Source of the DNA: Nymphaea colorata
Lineage: Eukaryota > Streptophyta > Magnoliopsida > Nymphaeales > Nymphaeaceae
DNA: 64,000 nt
Direction of reading: 5' to 3'
Assembly: GCF_008831285.2 (NCBI RefSeq)
Contig: NC_045143.1
Coordinates: 13,603,151-13,667,150, forward strand
The notes beneath the pieces were generated by a model that saw only the letters and a program-made list of their open reading frames with translations, was not told the origin of the DNA and did not search any database. The first letter of the stretch is position 1; every line of letters starts with the position of its first letter. Shown here one piece after another: positions 22,461-34,872 of the stretch. Made by a program: the position numbers and the translations under genes.

Positions 22461-25274
22461 TGTTCGATTGTATTGTCAATGGTAGTTGAAGCCCCTTTTG
22501 CACTGTCTGATATGGAGATTTGTTGCAAATGGCAACGATTGGGTTACTAGATTTGGGCTTTTTACTTTTTTTGTCTCTTTCGCCTCTTGAAAGGGGGGAA
22601 AACTCAGCCTCAGTCCTCTTCCCTTCCTTACAAGCTTCTTTTCAACACCTCTGCACAACACAAATAAAGCAGAGGGGGTAATTTTTATTGAGAACGTTTT
22701 CCTTTCCCTATTCTTTCACCTTTGTATTTTTTTCTCTTCAAGAACCTGTTTTATAGGGCGTATCGTGGTCGAGAACCACACGTGTTATTGCTTTTTCTGT
22801 ATTGTCATACTATTTTCCTGATTATTGAAGTTGAACAGAAAATTCCAGTGGGATTTATGTTTTGACCCTATTTTTCTGTCCGTGCCTGGTTCCTTTTCTC
22901 TATCCATCTTTCTTAACTTGGGTCCTTTTAATTTCCTCCAATGTGTGATAGTAACTAAGTGAAGGAATTTCTTGTTCTCAATCCTGTGGAGTGTGGACCT
23001 CTCGCGTTTGGCTTATGTGCAAGTTCCAAGTTTACTCTGTTTGGCTTATGTGCCATGATAGTGTGAACCTTTTCAACAACCTGTTTTAACTCTCTGGGGT
23101 GTCTTTGTGCTGGAGCTTGTGCATATTGATTTTGATATGGATGAAATAATGATAATTACAAGCCATCATTATCATGGTTGTTGCTGTTTTCAGTGGCAGA
23201 GTGTTTCATGCAGCAGGGAATAAGCTTGCAATCCATGGAGCTGAATGAATCACCTGACATGACATGAAAATGTATTGCTGCCTGGGGGGAGTTAGTTCTT
23301 AAGTCAGATTCAGGGAGCAAACAGACTTGGTTTATATTGAAGAACCTCGTCACTGTGTGAACTTTTGTACTCTCCTAGGTATCCTTGGTCTTGTTCATAC
23401 TATGTTGGATTATGTTGAAGAATCCTGTCAGCATGTGAATGTAGTCTTGTCTGGCATTCCCAACTATCATTGTTGAACTCGCTGCAAAATGTCATCTTGA
23501 AATATAAAAAGCTTTCACTGTGTGAACTTTGATTTATGTGTGAACTTTGTTCTTGTCCTAGCTGTCCTGTGTTCATCTTGTTCCAAGTATATCTTTATTG
23601 ATCAATGAGGAAAAGGAAAAGAGGGAGATCATCAAACCTATTTTGATAGTCCTGTTCTGCAGACATTGTCTTTCAGAGATGCTATGTTCAGAGTTAAACT
23701 TACATTTTGTCTTTTGTCAGTCTCCTTGTTTTCGATATTCATGGAGACATATTACTTTGTGGATTGTACAAAATCTGTCTTTGAAGAAAGGAAGGTGCAA
23801 TCGGTGCAAATTTATTGCTTTTCAGAAAAAAGAAAATGAGAAGGTTGTGGTTAAGTTGCTGCTTCTTTTTGCCTCCTTGATGTTTATTCAATAAAAGCAA
23901 AAAGGAAGAGTAAACACATAGAAAGAAATTTCATTTTGAGGCAAGCATCATTACCTTCTGTGTTTGCCACTGCATTGCACGTGGTGCCCTGAATGACCCA
24001 CCACTTTGCCCTACTCGAGCAGAGGAGACCAGGCGTGTGATCTCTTCAACATTCTTTTCTTCAAAGGGATGGATGCCTCTTGGGCGTGCCATGTGGCTCA
24101 ACCCCCTTGATTGTCATGTGATGGGGAGTCGATTCCTTGTTTATCTTGGTTCACACAAAAGCATTCCCGGATTTGCACATTCTTACATCTTTGTTATTTT
24201 CCCTTAACTTTTATTGGGCAAGCTTTTTTTGTTGTTCTGATTATGCAAAAGATGCCTCTGCTGCCAGTAAGTTATTGCCATCCATTTCTCGTTGTTGTCC
24301 AGCAGCAAAACTGCATAACCTTGAGGAGTTTTAGTTTATGTATTTCAAGTCATCGTTAGCGCGTGGAGTCTGGTCCACTCATGGCATCATCCCGGATGGT
24401 TGGCCTTCTATTGGTGGGAAGGATGTTTGCCTGCAAATCCTCTCATGTTGGAAGAAGGGGAGGAAGTGGCAGTCTATGGTTTCAAGCAGAAAAGACTGCA
24501 TTTTCATCGCTTAAGCTGTCTTGGTTTTGAGACAGCGAGAAGCTCAAGAGGAGAATTTGTTGTTGGAGTAGATTCAGTGTGAGTGTGAGCAGCTGTTTCA
24601 TAGGGTTGCCTGTATTAAAATTGTCTCTATTGGGCACGTTCGAGGTGGATGCAGGAATGTCAATGTATTGTATTCAACATTATATATGTTTTTTTTAATA
24701 ACACTTATCAAATATGAACTGCATTATATATGCTTTTTTTAACAGCAAACTTTCAGAGTATGTATGTACATATTAACGATATTAATGATTATTATTCGTT
24801 AGAATATTCATTTAAGAAGGAATTTGAATTTGATTATTTCTTAAATTTGGAACACATCCCATTTCTTAGGATTACGATTTTTTTTTTACATCCAAACAGA
24901 ATTTGTTTAAGCAGTTTGATTGGTTAATTAGATATCTAATCCGAATCTGGATCCATTGGCATATCCCAATTTACATTAGATTGACATAAATAAAACAACA
25001 AAGTATCCAGTATTGCAGACAAAGTTCGAATTTATCTTTTATAATTGTAATTAGATTTGTTTAATATGCGAACAAACGTTAGATAAGATGGACAAAACAG
25101 ACAGAACAGACATATGCAAAACAAACGCCGGACAAGAATAACATGGTGTTATGTTCCTAAAACCATTAAACGTTGGACAAAAAACATCATTGTCCATGAG
25201 AACAGGACAATAGTGTAATGAACAGGACGTCCTGTCTGTCCTGTCCCAATGGACAGCAATCAAACGACCTCTAA

Positions 25275-26529
25275 AGGAAATAACAGAACTCTTATCATGG
25301 TTCACCTTCATCCCTGCAAAGCTTCAAACTCAAGAAGCTTGAAAAGAATATTCCTCAGTGGTTTCCCCTGCAACTTAGAGAAAAGAAGAATATCATCAGC
25401 ATAACATATGGAGTGTAACACCCAGAGGCCACACCTGTGAGAGGGGAGTGCAATCAACCTGTCTTGCACCTCACCTTGCAAGCTCTGAGAAAACACTTTT
25501 AAAACAATAAGGAAAAGGTAATGAGAAAGTGGGTCCCCCTGCCGAAGACCTCTCTTAGAGAAGAACCAATTACCCTCCCTCCCATTCACAAGCAGAGCCA
25601 TGGACACCGAGGAGACAAGAACCATCACGGACTTGATCCAATGAACAGCAAAACACAAATACCTCGAGGCCTTTTCCAAAAACTGCAAGTTCACCCTATC
25701 ATGAGCTTTACCTAAGTCAATCTTCAAGCAAACAGTTTTCTCTTTCTTCAAACACATTGAATGAATCCATTCATGAGCAAGTAGAAAAATCTTCCTGAAT
25801 ATTACGACCAGAAAGAAAAGTGTGCTGATTAATAGAAATCATCTTACAAAGAATAGGCCTCATGCGAGCAACCATATTATGACTAATGAACTTCACCACA
25901 TTGTTGTAAAGCGAAATGGGCCTAAACTTCAGAATGTTCACGCCATTGAGAGCTTTGAGAATAAGAATAATGTGAACTCTATTCATCTTTCAAACAATCC
26001 TACCTTTGGCAAATAAGTCTCTAATCACCTTGGACATATCATCCTTAATAATGTTCCAGTTTTTCTGAAAGAAAATGTTTGAAAATCCATCGGGCCCGAT
26101 ACCGCATCCTTATCAGACTTGAGCACTGCCCAACTGATCTTTGCATCAAAAATAGGTGCTAGCAAGCTGGAATTGTCCTCCATGGATACATCACGCCCCC
26201 AGCCATATTCGGGGGAAGACCACATCCACACACAAAAGCTCTTTGAAATGATTGGTACCAGCCTCAAGAATAAGCTCAGGGTCCTCGAAACGAGTGTCAC
26301 CCACTTCAACCGCAGTAATAACCTTTTTCCTATGCTTATCATCAGCAATAGTGTGGAAAAACTTGGTACTGAAATCACCAACCTACAACCACTTCATTCA
26401 GGATTTCTGATGCCAATTATGTTCCTCCATGGACAAAAGCTTGTCTAGCTCTCCATGTTAATACCTTTTAGAGGTAAGAGCATCTAAACTGCCCCCTTCA
26501 GCAGCCCTCTGAAATTGCTGCAGCATAAG
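25275..26529 (-). mobile_element. LINE reverse transcriptase region
   Basis: Reading down the - strand from 26450: linker with KDAVSGPMDFQTFSF, then FRPISLYNNVVKFISHNMVARMRPIL (RT start), the RT core with FSKRGLRQGDPLSHYLFLIV, and the catalytic box SICYADDILLF (about 25370-25400). The frame then runs into MKVNHDKSSVISF, where the PIF/Harbinger-like element interrupts it. This is an L1-type plant LINE. The frame is broken at several points (for example between 25757 and 25771), so the copy is dead. Its 5' side is cut by the Copia insertion at 26535 and continues at 30812. Confidence 0.85.
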
Positions 26530-26534
26530 TTTGG

Positions 26535-26706
26535 TGTTGATGTTGGAGAGAAAATAAACTCAATTTTTTTGATTACATACCCTAACCTTTACTTAAGGGA
26601 GAATTAGGGCACAAAGCATAATTACATTGTAAACCAGAAAGATATTAAAAATAATTAAAGAACTATCAGGTTCTTTAATATTCAAAAAGTTGTCTCATTG
26701 TCAGCA
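26535..26706 (-). repeat. Copia 3' LTR (172 bp)
   Basis: TG...CA ends. It differs from the LTR at 30635-30806 at roughly 14 positions by eye, about 92% identity, so the insertion is not recent. Confidence 0.9.
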
Positions 26707-26713
26707 CTCTCCC

Positions 26714-27043
26714 TCAAGCTGGAACATAAATATCTACCATGTTCAGTTTGTTACAACGCTTTAAAAATTCACTAATTGCAAGAGCTTTAGTAAAGATATC
26801 AACAGTTTGTTCTTCAGAGGCCACATGAATTGTAGAGACCATTCTTCCTTGAACTAAATCACGAATGTAATGACATTCCACTTCAATGTGTTTAGCCCTT
26901 TTGTGAAAGACCGAGTTATTTGCAATATAGGTGGCTGCCCCGTTATCACAAAACATTGTCATAAGTAGTTGAATTGAAATGTCAAGACTTTCAAGCATGG
27001 ATTTGACCCACGCCATTTTTGCTGCCGTTTGAGCCATAGCCAT
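26714..27043 (-). pseudogene. Copia RNase H fragment
   Basis: This region reads TAAKMAWVKSMLESL, then MFCDNGAATYIANNSVFHKR, KHIEVECHYIRDLVQ and DIFTKAL. These are the C-terminal RNase H motifs of Copia Pol: the CDN aspartate, the HIE/H..R block and the degenerate AD.LTK tail. It is preceded by decayed sequence. Confidence 0.85.
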
Positions 27044-27606
27044 ATGTTCTAACTCAACGCTAGACCTTGAGACGACATTCTATCTTTTGCTCCTTCAGGA
27101 TATAAGATTCCCTCCTAAAGAAACACAAAACCCTGTAGTAGACTTGGAGAAAATTTTAATTATTTGAGTATCACTATCATCAATTGTAATCAAACTCAAA
27201 TGATTATACGTTCATGACACCGTATAGTCACTGTCATCCTTTACAAAGAGAAGATTTTAAGTATTTGAGTATCATCAATGCAGCTTTCGAATGGATCTTC
27301 CTTGGTTTCTCCATAAGCTTACTCAACTTCCCCATTGCGAATATCTAGTCTTGTAACTGTGACATAAAGAAGCTTTGCAATTAAAGATCTATACACCTTA
27401 GATTCTACAGGTTTTGATTGCTCATCATGTAAGTGCAATCGTGGATTCATGGGAATGGTGGTAGGGTTTGCCCCCAACAATCATGTTTCTTGCAACAAGT
27501 CTAAAATGTATTTCATTTGAGAGAGAACTATTCATTCCTTACTACAAGCTACCTCTATCACAAGAAAATATCTCAAGTGTCCAAGATCTTTGGTGATAAA
27601 GTGCTT

Positions 27607-27837
27607 CTAAAGAAAATCTTTGGTCTCAAATATACCTTGTTTATAGTTGCCAGTTAGGATAATATCATCAACATATATTGTTAAAATAACCATACCAGAC
27701 GCTCCCTTCTTAACAAACACTGAATGATCAAAAGGTGGCTTCTGGAATCCACTCTGTAAGACAACATCAGATAGTTTATGAAACCATGCACTGAGACTTT
27801 GTTTCAATACATATATAGCCTTCTTCAATTTACACAC
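27607..27837 (-). pseudogene. Copia reverse transcriptase fragment
   Basis: Motifs KLKKAIYVLKQS, AWFHKLS, DHSVFVKK and the catalytic box TIYVDDIILTG are present. They are typical of Ty1/Copia RT. Flanking parts have stops. Confidence 0.9.
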
Positions 27838-28584
27838 CTTCCCACACTCCGCCTAAACCTTGAAGTCGGGGTGGTTGTTGCATATAAACCGTTTCCTCAA
27901 TATCGCCATACAAGAATGTATTTTTGACATCCAATTGATGCATCTTCTAATCATAGTGAACTTGTGTCAACGTTGGTTCTTGGGATAACCAATGAAGACA
28001 CATTTTTGGGCTTGGGTGGCAAGTTTATCTCACTTTGGGTCAAGGATATGAACAAAGCACATGCAGCCAAATACACGAAGGTGGAGTTTGAAACAATGGA
28101 CGATCACGATAAAGCATATGAATTGGAATTTTGTTAAATATAGATAAAGATGGTAAGTGATTAATAAGATAATAGACATTTAGGATCACATCCCCTCAAA
28201 AATAAGATGGTACATGACTCAGTAGAATGAGAGTACGAGTAACTTCCAACAAATGTCGATGCAATTTCTCTGCAACATCATTCTGCTGCGAGATATCTGG
28301 ATAGGTGAATTGAGGAACAATTCCATATTTTAAGCAAAATTATAATAGATTAGATGATTTGAATTCCAGAGCATTCTCAGTGCAAACAATCTTAAAAAAA
28401 ACTCCAGATTGAGTCCTTATTTCAATAATAAGATTTTGAAGGATACATATAATTGCAGAGCATTCCTTCAACAGGAGAACCCAACTAACATAAGAGAAAT
28501 CATCAACTATGACAGGATAATACCAAAATTTAGACCTTCTAGCTGTATGTCTAGGCCCTCACACATTGACATGAAGTAATAGAC

Positions 28585-28826
28585 TCAATGGAAAACTACT
28601 AATGTGGTTCCCAAATTGACAGGCTTCGCACATAGAAAGTTAAGGAAACAATCAACAAAGTTTTGACACCGATGGATGCCCAAGTCTGAGATGCCACTGA
28701 AGCTTGGTAGGTTTGGAAGGGATTGAGGTAGCAGCTGCACCCACGGGCTCGGACAAAAAATAGACATTCCCTTGTTAATGGCCTCCACCAATCATCCTCC
28801 CAGTTTGCAAGTCCTGAAACCAACAA
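28585..28826 (-). pseudogene. Copia GAG-pre-integrase / HHCC zinc-binding fragment
   Basis: In the best frame this reads WHLRLGHPSVSKLC, a stop, then CEACQFGN. The His pair and Cys pair of the integrase N-terminal zinc site are visible. Two in-frame stops break it. The catalytic integrase core (about 27900-28560) is too decayed to trace. Confidence 0.75.
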
Positions 28827-29236
28827 CGAACCAGGATAAAAATGACTCTACAGTTCAAATCATGAGTCAACTTTTTAACTAAGAGAAGATTAGTAGGAAA
28901 GTCAGGAGCAAACAACACATTATTCATAGTTTAATAAATTTGGGTAACCGATAAGGAGAGAATCTCCCATCTACAAGCTTCACCTATCTAGGTTGAGGAA
29001 AATGGTGAAGTACGGTGAATAAGTTTGGTTGACTGCAAAAATGCTTCGAGGCTCCAAAACCAATGATCCATGAAATACCTAGATTTTGGGTATGCATAGT
29101 GGTGGAAAAAGAGGAATCACCCACAGTTGTATAAGCCAATGTGGAAGAGGAGGCTTTCTGAGCTAGAAATGGTTCATACTAAAATTTACTAATACTAATT
29201 GTGACCTTTTCTGTAATTGATTCTACACTGTTATCT

Positions 29237-30121
29237 TCAACATGTGAAGCCTTTGGGATATGAGCAAAACCCTTGAGTTGTGATGCCTGAGCCTCGATTC
29301 AGCATCGCGATTGGGTGACCATGTTTATTCCAGCATCTATCTTCTAAATGTCCAAGTATTCCATAGAAAATGCATTGAAATCTACCACGTCTACCTCTTG
29401 AAAAATGGCCACTTCTCCCTCTACTGAAGGCCTGCCCATGGCCTCCTGAGACTACTAACACTGAAGAGGGTGCATCTATTGAGGATGGAGATAGAGTCAC
29501 AGCTAGACGACTTAGCCTGTTATAGGCCCTAACAAGGTCTAGAATTTCCACCCTAGTCAACATTTGGGTTTTGGCAACTGCAAAACTAGGAGATAACCTA
29601 GATAAAAAATTTGCCACCATGTACTGCTCAAAGTGAGTTTTATAGGATGACTGACAAGAAGAACGTAGCGCTTTGAGTCTTTCATAGGCTGATTTTACTA
29701 AAGCAAAAATACTAGGCAAGATCTTAGTCACCCTGTTGGAGTTTGAGAAGTTCTTCTTCAACCTACAAAATTTTGCTCATATTCTTATCGTGAGAGTAAG
29801 TTAGCTTCAAAAATTTCCACATATGTTTGGTTGATGTATAATATGCAATAGTAGGAGGGATGTGTGCCTGCACGCTATTTATAATCCATGACATAACAAT
29901 ATTGTTATCTTCCTTCCATGTAGAATATTTTCCTAACTTAGTTTGGGGTTCATCCTTCTCATAACATGTTTCTTCTTGTGCCCCTTAACAAACATCATAA
30001 ATACAGGGGACCAGATTTCATAGTTTGAGCAGTCTAGCTTTACAATAGACCCAAATGAAAAAGGATTCATTGATATTTTATATTCTCCTTGCATATCAGT
30101 TGTAGTATCCTTATGCTCCAT
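29237..30121 (-). pseudogene. Copia gag fragment
   Basis: The N-terminal part (30121-29933) has KLDCSNYEIWSPVFMMFVKG, the gag LxxxNYxxW motif. After a break, 29761-29237 continues as the gag_pre/UBN2-type domain. It ends in an Arg/Gly-rich tract and a degenerate zinc knuckle (CIFYGILGHLEDRC, second Cys replaced by Tyr). Confidence 0.8.
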
Positions 30122-30619
30122 AGTGTAGATTAAAACAAATCACATGCACACTTTACGTAGATTGTTGAATAAGGAATAATATAAACGTGTAGGCTAAACA
30201 CATATAGCTACTAAATTCACTCAACAGATTTTAGCTTATGTATATTAACATGGAGGCAGCAGAACATCTACACCAACAATCTCAATATTACAAAATTGTT
30301 ACCATATAACTTATGATGATCATGTCTATGAGACGTACTTCACCCAGCAGTCCTCCACTTGGCTGCTTTGATCATATAACGACACCAATCCATAAGATTT
30401 TAGACGATGCAGACTCCCACACAGCTGCGCCACTTTTTCTGTTGATATCCACAACTGGAGTCTATTCATGCATATTTATGAGTGTGAACAGACTCCTTCA
30501 CACACGTTCCTTGCTGATGGTAGCAGGCCAGAACAGACAGAAGAAGAAAGGAGGAGAAGAAGGGGAAGAGGAGGTCACCAGAAGTTTGACGTCACCCCCT
30601 GCCTATAGGGATCACGCCG

Positions 30620-30633
30620 TAGGCTATGATACC
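30620..30633 (-). other. Copia primer-binding site
   Basis: TGGTATCATAGCC on the - strand directly inside the 5' LTR, complementary to the initiator-Met tRNA 3' end with one mismatch to the usual TGGTATCAGAGC. Confidence 0.75.
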
Positions 30634-30634
30634 A

Positions 30635-30806
30635 TGTTGATGTTGGAGAGAAAAGAAACTCAATTTTTTTTATTACTTACCCTAACCCTTACTTAAGGGA
30701 GAATTAGGGCACAAAGCATAATTACATTATAAACAAGAAAGATATTAAAAATAATTAAAGAATTGTCAGGTTCTTTAATATTTAAAAAACTGCCTCATTG
30801 TTAACA
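30635..30806 (-). repeat. Copia 5' LTR (172 bp)
   Basis: Direct repeat of 26535-26706, bounded by TG and CA. Because the element lies on the - strand, this right-hand copy is the 5' LTR. Confidence 0.9.
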
Positions 30807-30811
30807 TTGGG

Positions 30812-31580
30812 CATTATCAATCTTAACTTTGGGACCATCTCCATTAGATTCCTTCCATTGTCTAGCCTCTGATCTGACATCCTCAAGCTTACGAATATGA
30901 TTAATCATGGAACACCCTGCAAACTGTGATGTCCACACTCTCTAAATGTCATGAGCATGTTGCTCTTGCTCCAACAAATAAGAATAAAAAAAATATTTAC
31001 CAGGACGATTAGCTGAGGAGCACTTTGAGGAGAAAATTGAAGCACAATGATCCAATGTAGCGCGGTAACTTGAAAAGCTCAATTAATCTATGGTTGCTAG
31101 CAATCCATGCCTTATTCAAAAAACATCTATCGATCTTACTCATAACATTCTACCCCAATACAAAAGTTAGACCAGGTATACAAGGACCTAAAATTTCAGG
31201 CAGTTCGGTATAACTGATAAAATTTATAAAAGCAAGGCAAGCAGCAGTGGCGGTTGGTTCAATTTCTCTTCTCCACTACAAACAAAATTAAAATCTCCCA
31301 TGAAAACACATGGAATTTCCTTATATTAGAGAAGTTGCTCCAAATGCACTTAAAGTGCTTGTGAATCTAAAAGTCGGTATCCAGATAAATGCCCACAATA
31401 TCAAAGCAAAAGTTAGAACTAATGAGGAAAAACTTACCATCCGCCCAACATTTGTGAGCTTGAGCCGAAATTAGCAAGACCATGGAATCCCTCTACATGA
31501 CAAAAATGCAAGCCCAAAGGCCTTCAGCCTCCAAGTTGGACATAAAGGAAAATTCAAGAAATTTGAGCTTCAATTTGAAG
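30812..31580 (-). mobile_element. LINE 5' part: APE-type endonuclease
   Basis: The - strand reads EIPCVFMGDFNFVCSGEEK (about 31315-31260), the GDFN signature of the LINE apurinic endonuclease. It continues with an LDHCA motif like the SDHxP catalytic block, and then linker sequence with GPKVKIDNA just before the Copia insertion. Upstream parts (VLLISAQAHKCWADGKF, FCFDIVGIYLDTDF) match the early endonuclease. Frameshifts and stops occur throughout. Together with 25275-26529 and 21290-21937 this is one LINE copy of about 2.7 kb, truncated at the 3' end. Confidence 0.8.
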
Positions 31581-31599
31581 AGGCCTTGATGCAGAGTAA

Positions 31600-33000
31600 G
31601 ACCAGATCCATCACTCTCCTTGTTCCAGTTCCTCGCCTCAGGTTCCGCCTTTGCACTTTAATGCAGATCATGAGACTTCAGCCTTGGAATCCCCTACAGA
31701 TTTGGAGCATATATGAGATGAGGTGCCCATGCGTAGATACTCGATGCACACCAAGGGTTGAATGTGATTTTGGTTTATATATATATATATATATATTATT
31801 CTGATATCCATTTTGTAATTATGTTCAGGACCTGACCTGTTACTTTCTCTCATCCATATAAATGGGCGATGACTTATTTTGTAAAGGATACCTTAAAGTT
31901 AAAGAAGAAGTAAATGTTCCTTTCGTTGTTTGTCTTTTCCTTTATTTTGTTGTAGCGTATTTACTTTCACTTTCAAAAGTTCAAGCTAAGCTTGCATCAG
32001 TTGGTATCAGAGCAAGGATTCATCGTCCCTATTGTGTGTCCCTACCATGCACATGGCTGCAAAAGATGCAAAAGACAAAGAAAAAGCAAAGGACTGTGCT
32101 GTTACAAAAAAGAAAATTACAGAATTTGTATCGAATGCAAATGAGGAAAATCTAGTAGAAGTCGTGTAGTTCGAAACAAGAAGTCAAGAAAACTTACAAC
32201 AGCCCCTAGCAAAACACGATTGTGTAATCGCTCACATCAGACAGGATCTTGTTGCTACAACTAGGAAGATCGATTCCATCACTCAAAAGTTTGACGAGTT
32301 CAGATGGATGTTCTGTTCGATTTTGTAGAACGCACAAAGTTTTCACACGCTTCTTGTTGTAAACGATAGTCACACCATCTTCTCATCGGAAGCTGAAGGA
32401 GGCGAACAGTGGATTTTAGGAGGAATCTTGAATTGTGACTCTAGGCAAACCACATTTGATGGGATTCCTGCTGGAGCTCCATTGCTGGTCGGCGAACCAT
32501 ATCAGATGTCAAGGCTTCCCGCCAGAGTTCCCCTGCACTCACCTGGAGGAGGTGTATCTTCTTCCCATTATTAGGCAGGAACGATAGCCATGGATTCGAC
32601 CTTGCCCACCGGTCAGCAGATGATGATGTCCTGCCCGACGAAGGGAGTGTCGTCGGCATCAGGTCTTCCCGTCACTTTGGGTGCGCAAGGAGAAGTGCAG
32701 CAGACATCGCCGTTCCCATTGCCGGCTGGTGGTGGTGCAAGGAACACCGCCAGTAGCCACGAAATCAATGCTCCTTCTGCAACCAGGGACAAAATCAGGA
32801 GGCGCCACCATCTGACCGGCCTCCGCCCATGGCTCTCCCACCCATCAAAGAACAAGGACTGAGGAGTGATCGCCCACCACCATCGTTCACCCCATCATCA
32901 TGGGTGGGAGGCAGTGGGCGCCCCACCTTCTGTCTGTGGTTTCCCTTCTTAGCTTCAGGCGAAAAGGGGAAACCCTGACCCTGATAGAAGCTTCTCGAGT
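31600..33000 (+). mobile_element. LTR retroelement 5' end with gag-like remnant
   Basis: A TTGGTATCAGAGC primer-binding site at about 32003-32015 follows GCTTGCA, so a 5' LTR probably ends near 32000. A TATA-like CATATAAATGGG lies upstream at about 31855. Behind it (from about 32053) a frame reads MAAKDAKDKEKAKD..., with stops at about 32167 and beyond, then FDEFRWMFC, reminiscent of the charged N-terminus of plant Ty3/Gypsy gag. The following Pro/Gly/Ser-rich part (32590-32862) has no recognised domain. No pol, 3' LTR or target duplication was found. The LTR's left edge is uncertain. Confidence 0.5.
31776..31797. repeat. (AT)n microsatellite
   Basis: About ten AT units within the putative LTR ahead of the primer-binding site at 32007. 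Confidence 0.9.
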
Positions 33001-34590
33001 TCTCTCGAGAGGCCTGATGGTTCGGGCCGGTCTCTTATGAGACCAGTTTGAACCAAATCGGAATGTGGACCCGATTCGATTTGTATCGCCCGATTCACGG
33101 GTATACATATTCGAATCTAAGTCCAAACATACATTTTCAATCCGGTATGGATCCGAGTGTGTCTCTGAACCATTTGAATGTAGTTAGAAAAGAGATTAGT
33201 TTGTGATGTTTTATTGGAATGATGCTCTCTCTCTTTGTCAGCTGCTAAATTTCTGTCGGTTTAGCCATTATGTTTCTTGAAGTCTCCTCTTGGGTGTCTT
33301 ACATTTTGGCTGCTTAAAAATGGTTTTTGTCTCTTCCTCGGTTTCATGATGATTTTTGTGTAGCAATGGCTTCTCGTAAAACCGTCATTGTTCATCTCTT
33401 CCTCTTTCAACTTGCAAAATACATTCTCCTATGTTTCCAGGAATGGTTTGGTGAAGGTACTTGATGCCATTGTGGGATACTTCCTCATGGACTAAATGCA
33501 ATTGCTGTAAATGTGCTCTCCTCCTGGCTGTGAAACTTTTTCACGATGAACAATGCCGCTAATATTTCGTGTTTTTACTTGCTTGATAGGATAATGAAGA
33601 ATGTTATGGTTACAATTTGCCTTCTTTATCGTCAGAAATGAAATGGATTTTACTTGAATCTACAAAGGGTTGCCAATGAATTAGAAGAACCATTGGTACC
33701 TTTGATACAAATGATAAGTAACCTGTTCTAGAACTCTTTTAAGGAGATTGTTGTGCATCTGTTTGGAGCATTCTTCCTCTTAGCTTTTATGGAATGCAGC
33801 TTGCCTGTTTATGATACTTTTATGCATTTAATAGGCATTACCGAGTGCTTGTTGTAACATTGTTGTTGAGCAAATAATTGGTTACAGGAAACTATAGAGA
33901 CACTTGTTTCTCTTCTTATATCTGGCTTTTCTTAGACACCTGGCTCTATATTAGGAAAAATTTGCTTCTTGGCAAGCCAATATTAATTAGCCAAAGAGGT
34001 AAACTCTGTGTGGTCGAATTGACACGGATATTTGATGTTTCTGAATTTTTTTGTTCTTTCAATTTTTTCTTTTTAAAGTTTGGTGGCGTCAAGTGTAATA
34101 TATGAATATTATAATGACCAAAAGGAAAAAAGATCGTTAAGAACGGCTGCTGTGCTGTTTTCTAGGGTTTTAGATTTGGTGAAAACTAAAAGCTCATCAA
34201 ATTTTGAGATTTTTTGCCTTTGCTGAACGGTTTTTGAGCAACATTGTTCCGATGGCTGCTGAGCAACATTTTTCCCCATCTCCCTTAGTTTCTCTCAGTT
34301 GGTCTGCTGGATTTCTACACCACCAGCAGTTCTCTCTGTTCTTTTGCTCCTTGTTTTGCTATAACAGGTAGTTTATACTTTTTTGTCTGATTTTGATATG
34401 AAAAATTTGCTAAACATGATGTCTTCTTATTCATGTTGTTTGTTAATTGACTATATGTATTTCTTTCAAGTTGAGGATGAATCGAGTGAATATATAACAT
34501 TAGAATGATTCAAGTTAATCTTCTAATTCATTTTTGGTATTTCTATTATGTTGTTTACAATTCTTGAAATAATATGGTATAATTATTAGC
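33001..34590. other. Intergenic DNA, no gene recognised
   Basis: T-rich, intron-like sequence without a sustained frame. It opens with a GGTTCGGGCCGG / CCCGATTCG-containing stretch (33015-33160) that resembles the GC-rich subterminal sequence of plant hAT or MULE elements, but no boundary was fixed. Confidence 0.35.
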
Positions 34591-34593
34591 TAT

Positions 34594-34803
34594 TGTGATT
34601 ATGATTTGTTACATTTTTTGTAGGTCTCATGAAGACATAACGTGTAAGAGCAATGAATATCAAAATTTTGGCAATCATATTGTTTTGTAGGTTTCATACT
34701 TGTTGCACCATGCTTTGTTTATCGAATAAATCTTTAATTTGAAAACTTGTTATCATGCAATAGCTCACAGTTGCTTTCTTTTAAAGGGTGTTAATTCCAT
34801 TAC

Positions 34804-34872
<69 letters not shown>

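Larger units (their letters stand above)
21938..25274. mobile_element. PIF/Harbinger-like DNA transposon (non-autonomous, 3.3 kb)
   Basis: The element spans 21941-25271 and is flanked by a TAA on each side (21938-21940 and 25272-25274). Its ends are a perfect 13 bp inverted repeat, GAGGTCGTTTGAT. Subterminal regions are rich in GGACA/TGTCC words and palindromes (CAGGACAC-AC-GTGTCCTG at the left, ACAGGACGTCCTGT at the right). TTA/TAA target duplication and this terminus type are typical of PIF/Harbinger. No DDE transposase or Myb-like frame was recognised, so it is probably non-autonomous. Removing it restores the continuity of the LINE. A 128 bp tandem duplication lies inside at 22117-22362. 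Confidence 0.75.
26530..30811 (-). mobile_element. Ty1/Copia LTR retrotransposon, complete structure, degraded
   Basis: The element is 26535-30806 (4272 bp) with direct 172 bp LTRs that start TGTTGATGTTGGAG. On the - strand a TGGTATCATAGCC primer-binding site (initiator-Met tRNA type) follows the right LTR. A purine-rich TTGAGGGAGAG tract precedes the left LTR. The flanks TTTGG (26530-26534) and TTGGG (30807-30811) match at 4 of 5 bases, a decayed target duplication. Gene order on the - strand is gag, pre-integrase, RT, RNase H, as in Copia. All domains carry stops or frameshifts. It sits inside the LINE. Confidence 0.9.

Noticed and set aside
24400-24582. Plus-strand frame MAFYWWEGCLPANPL... 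inside the DNA transposon
   Set aside because: Only 60 codons with no recognised motif; not a transposase fragment that I can identify.
30313-30696. Plus-strand 127-codon frame
   Set aside because: Lies opposite the Copia leader and runs into the LTR; no domain.
32590-32862. Plus-strand Pro/Gly/Ser-rich frame of 90 codons
   Set aside because: No domain; lies in the decayed retroelement leader/gag region and has an overlapping frame on the other strand.
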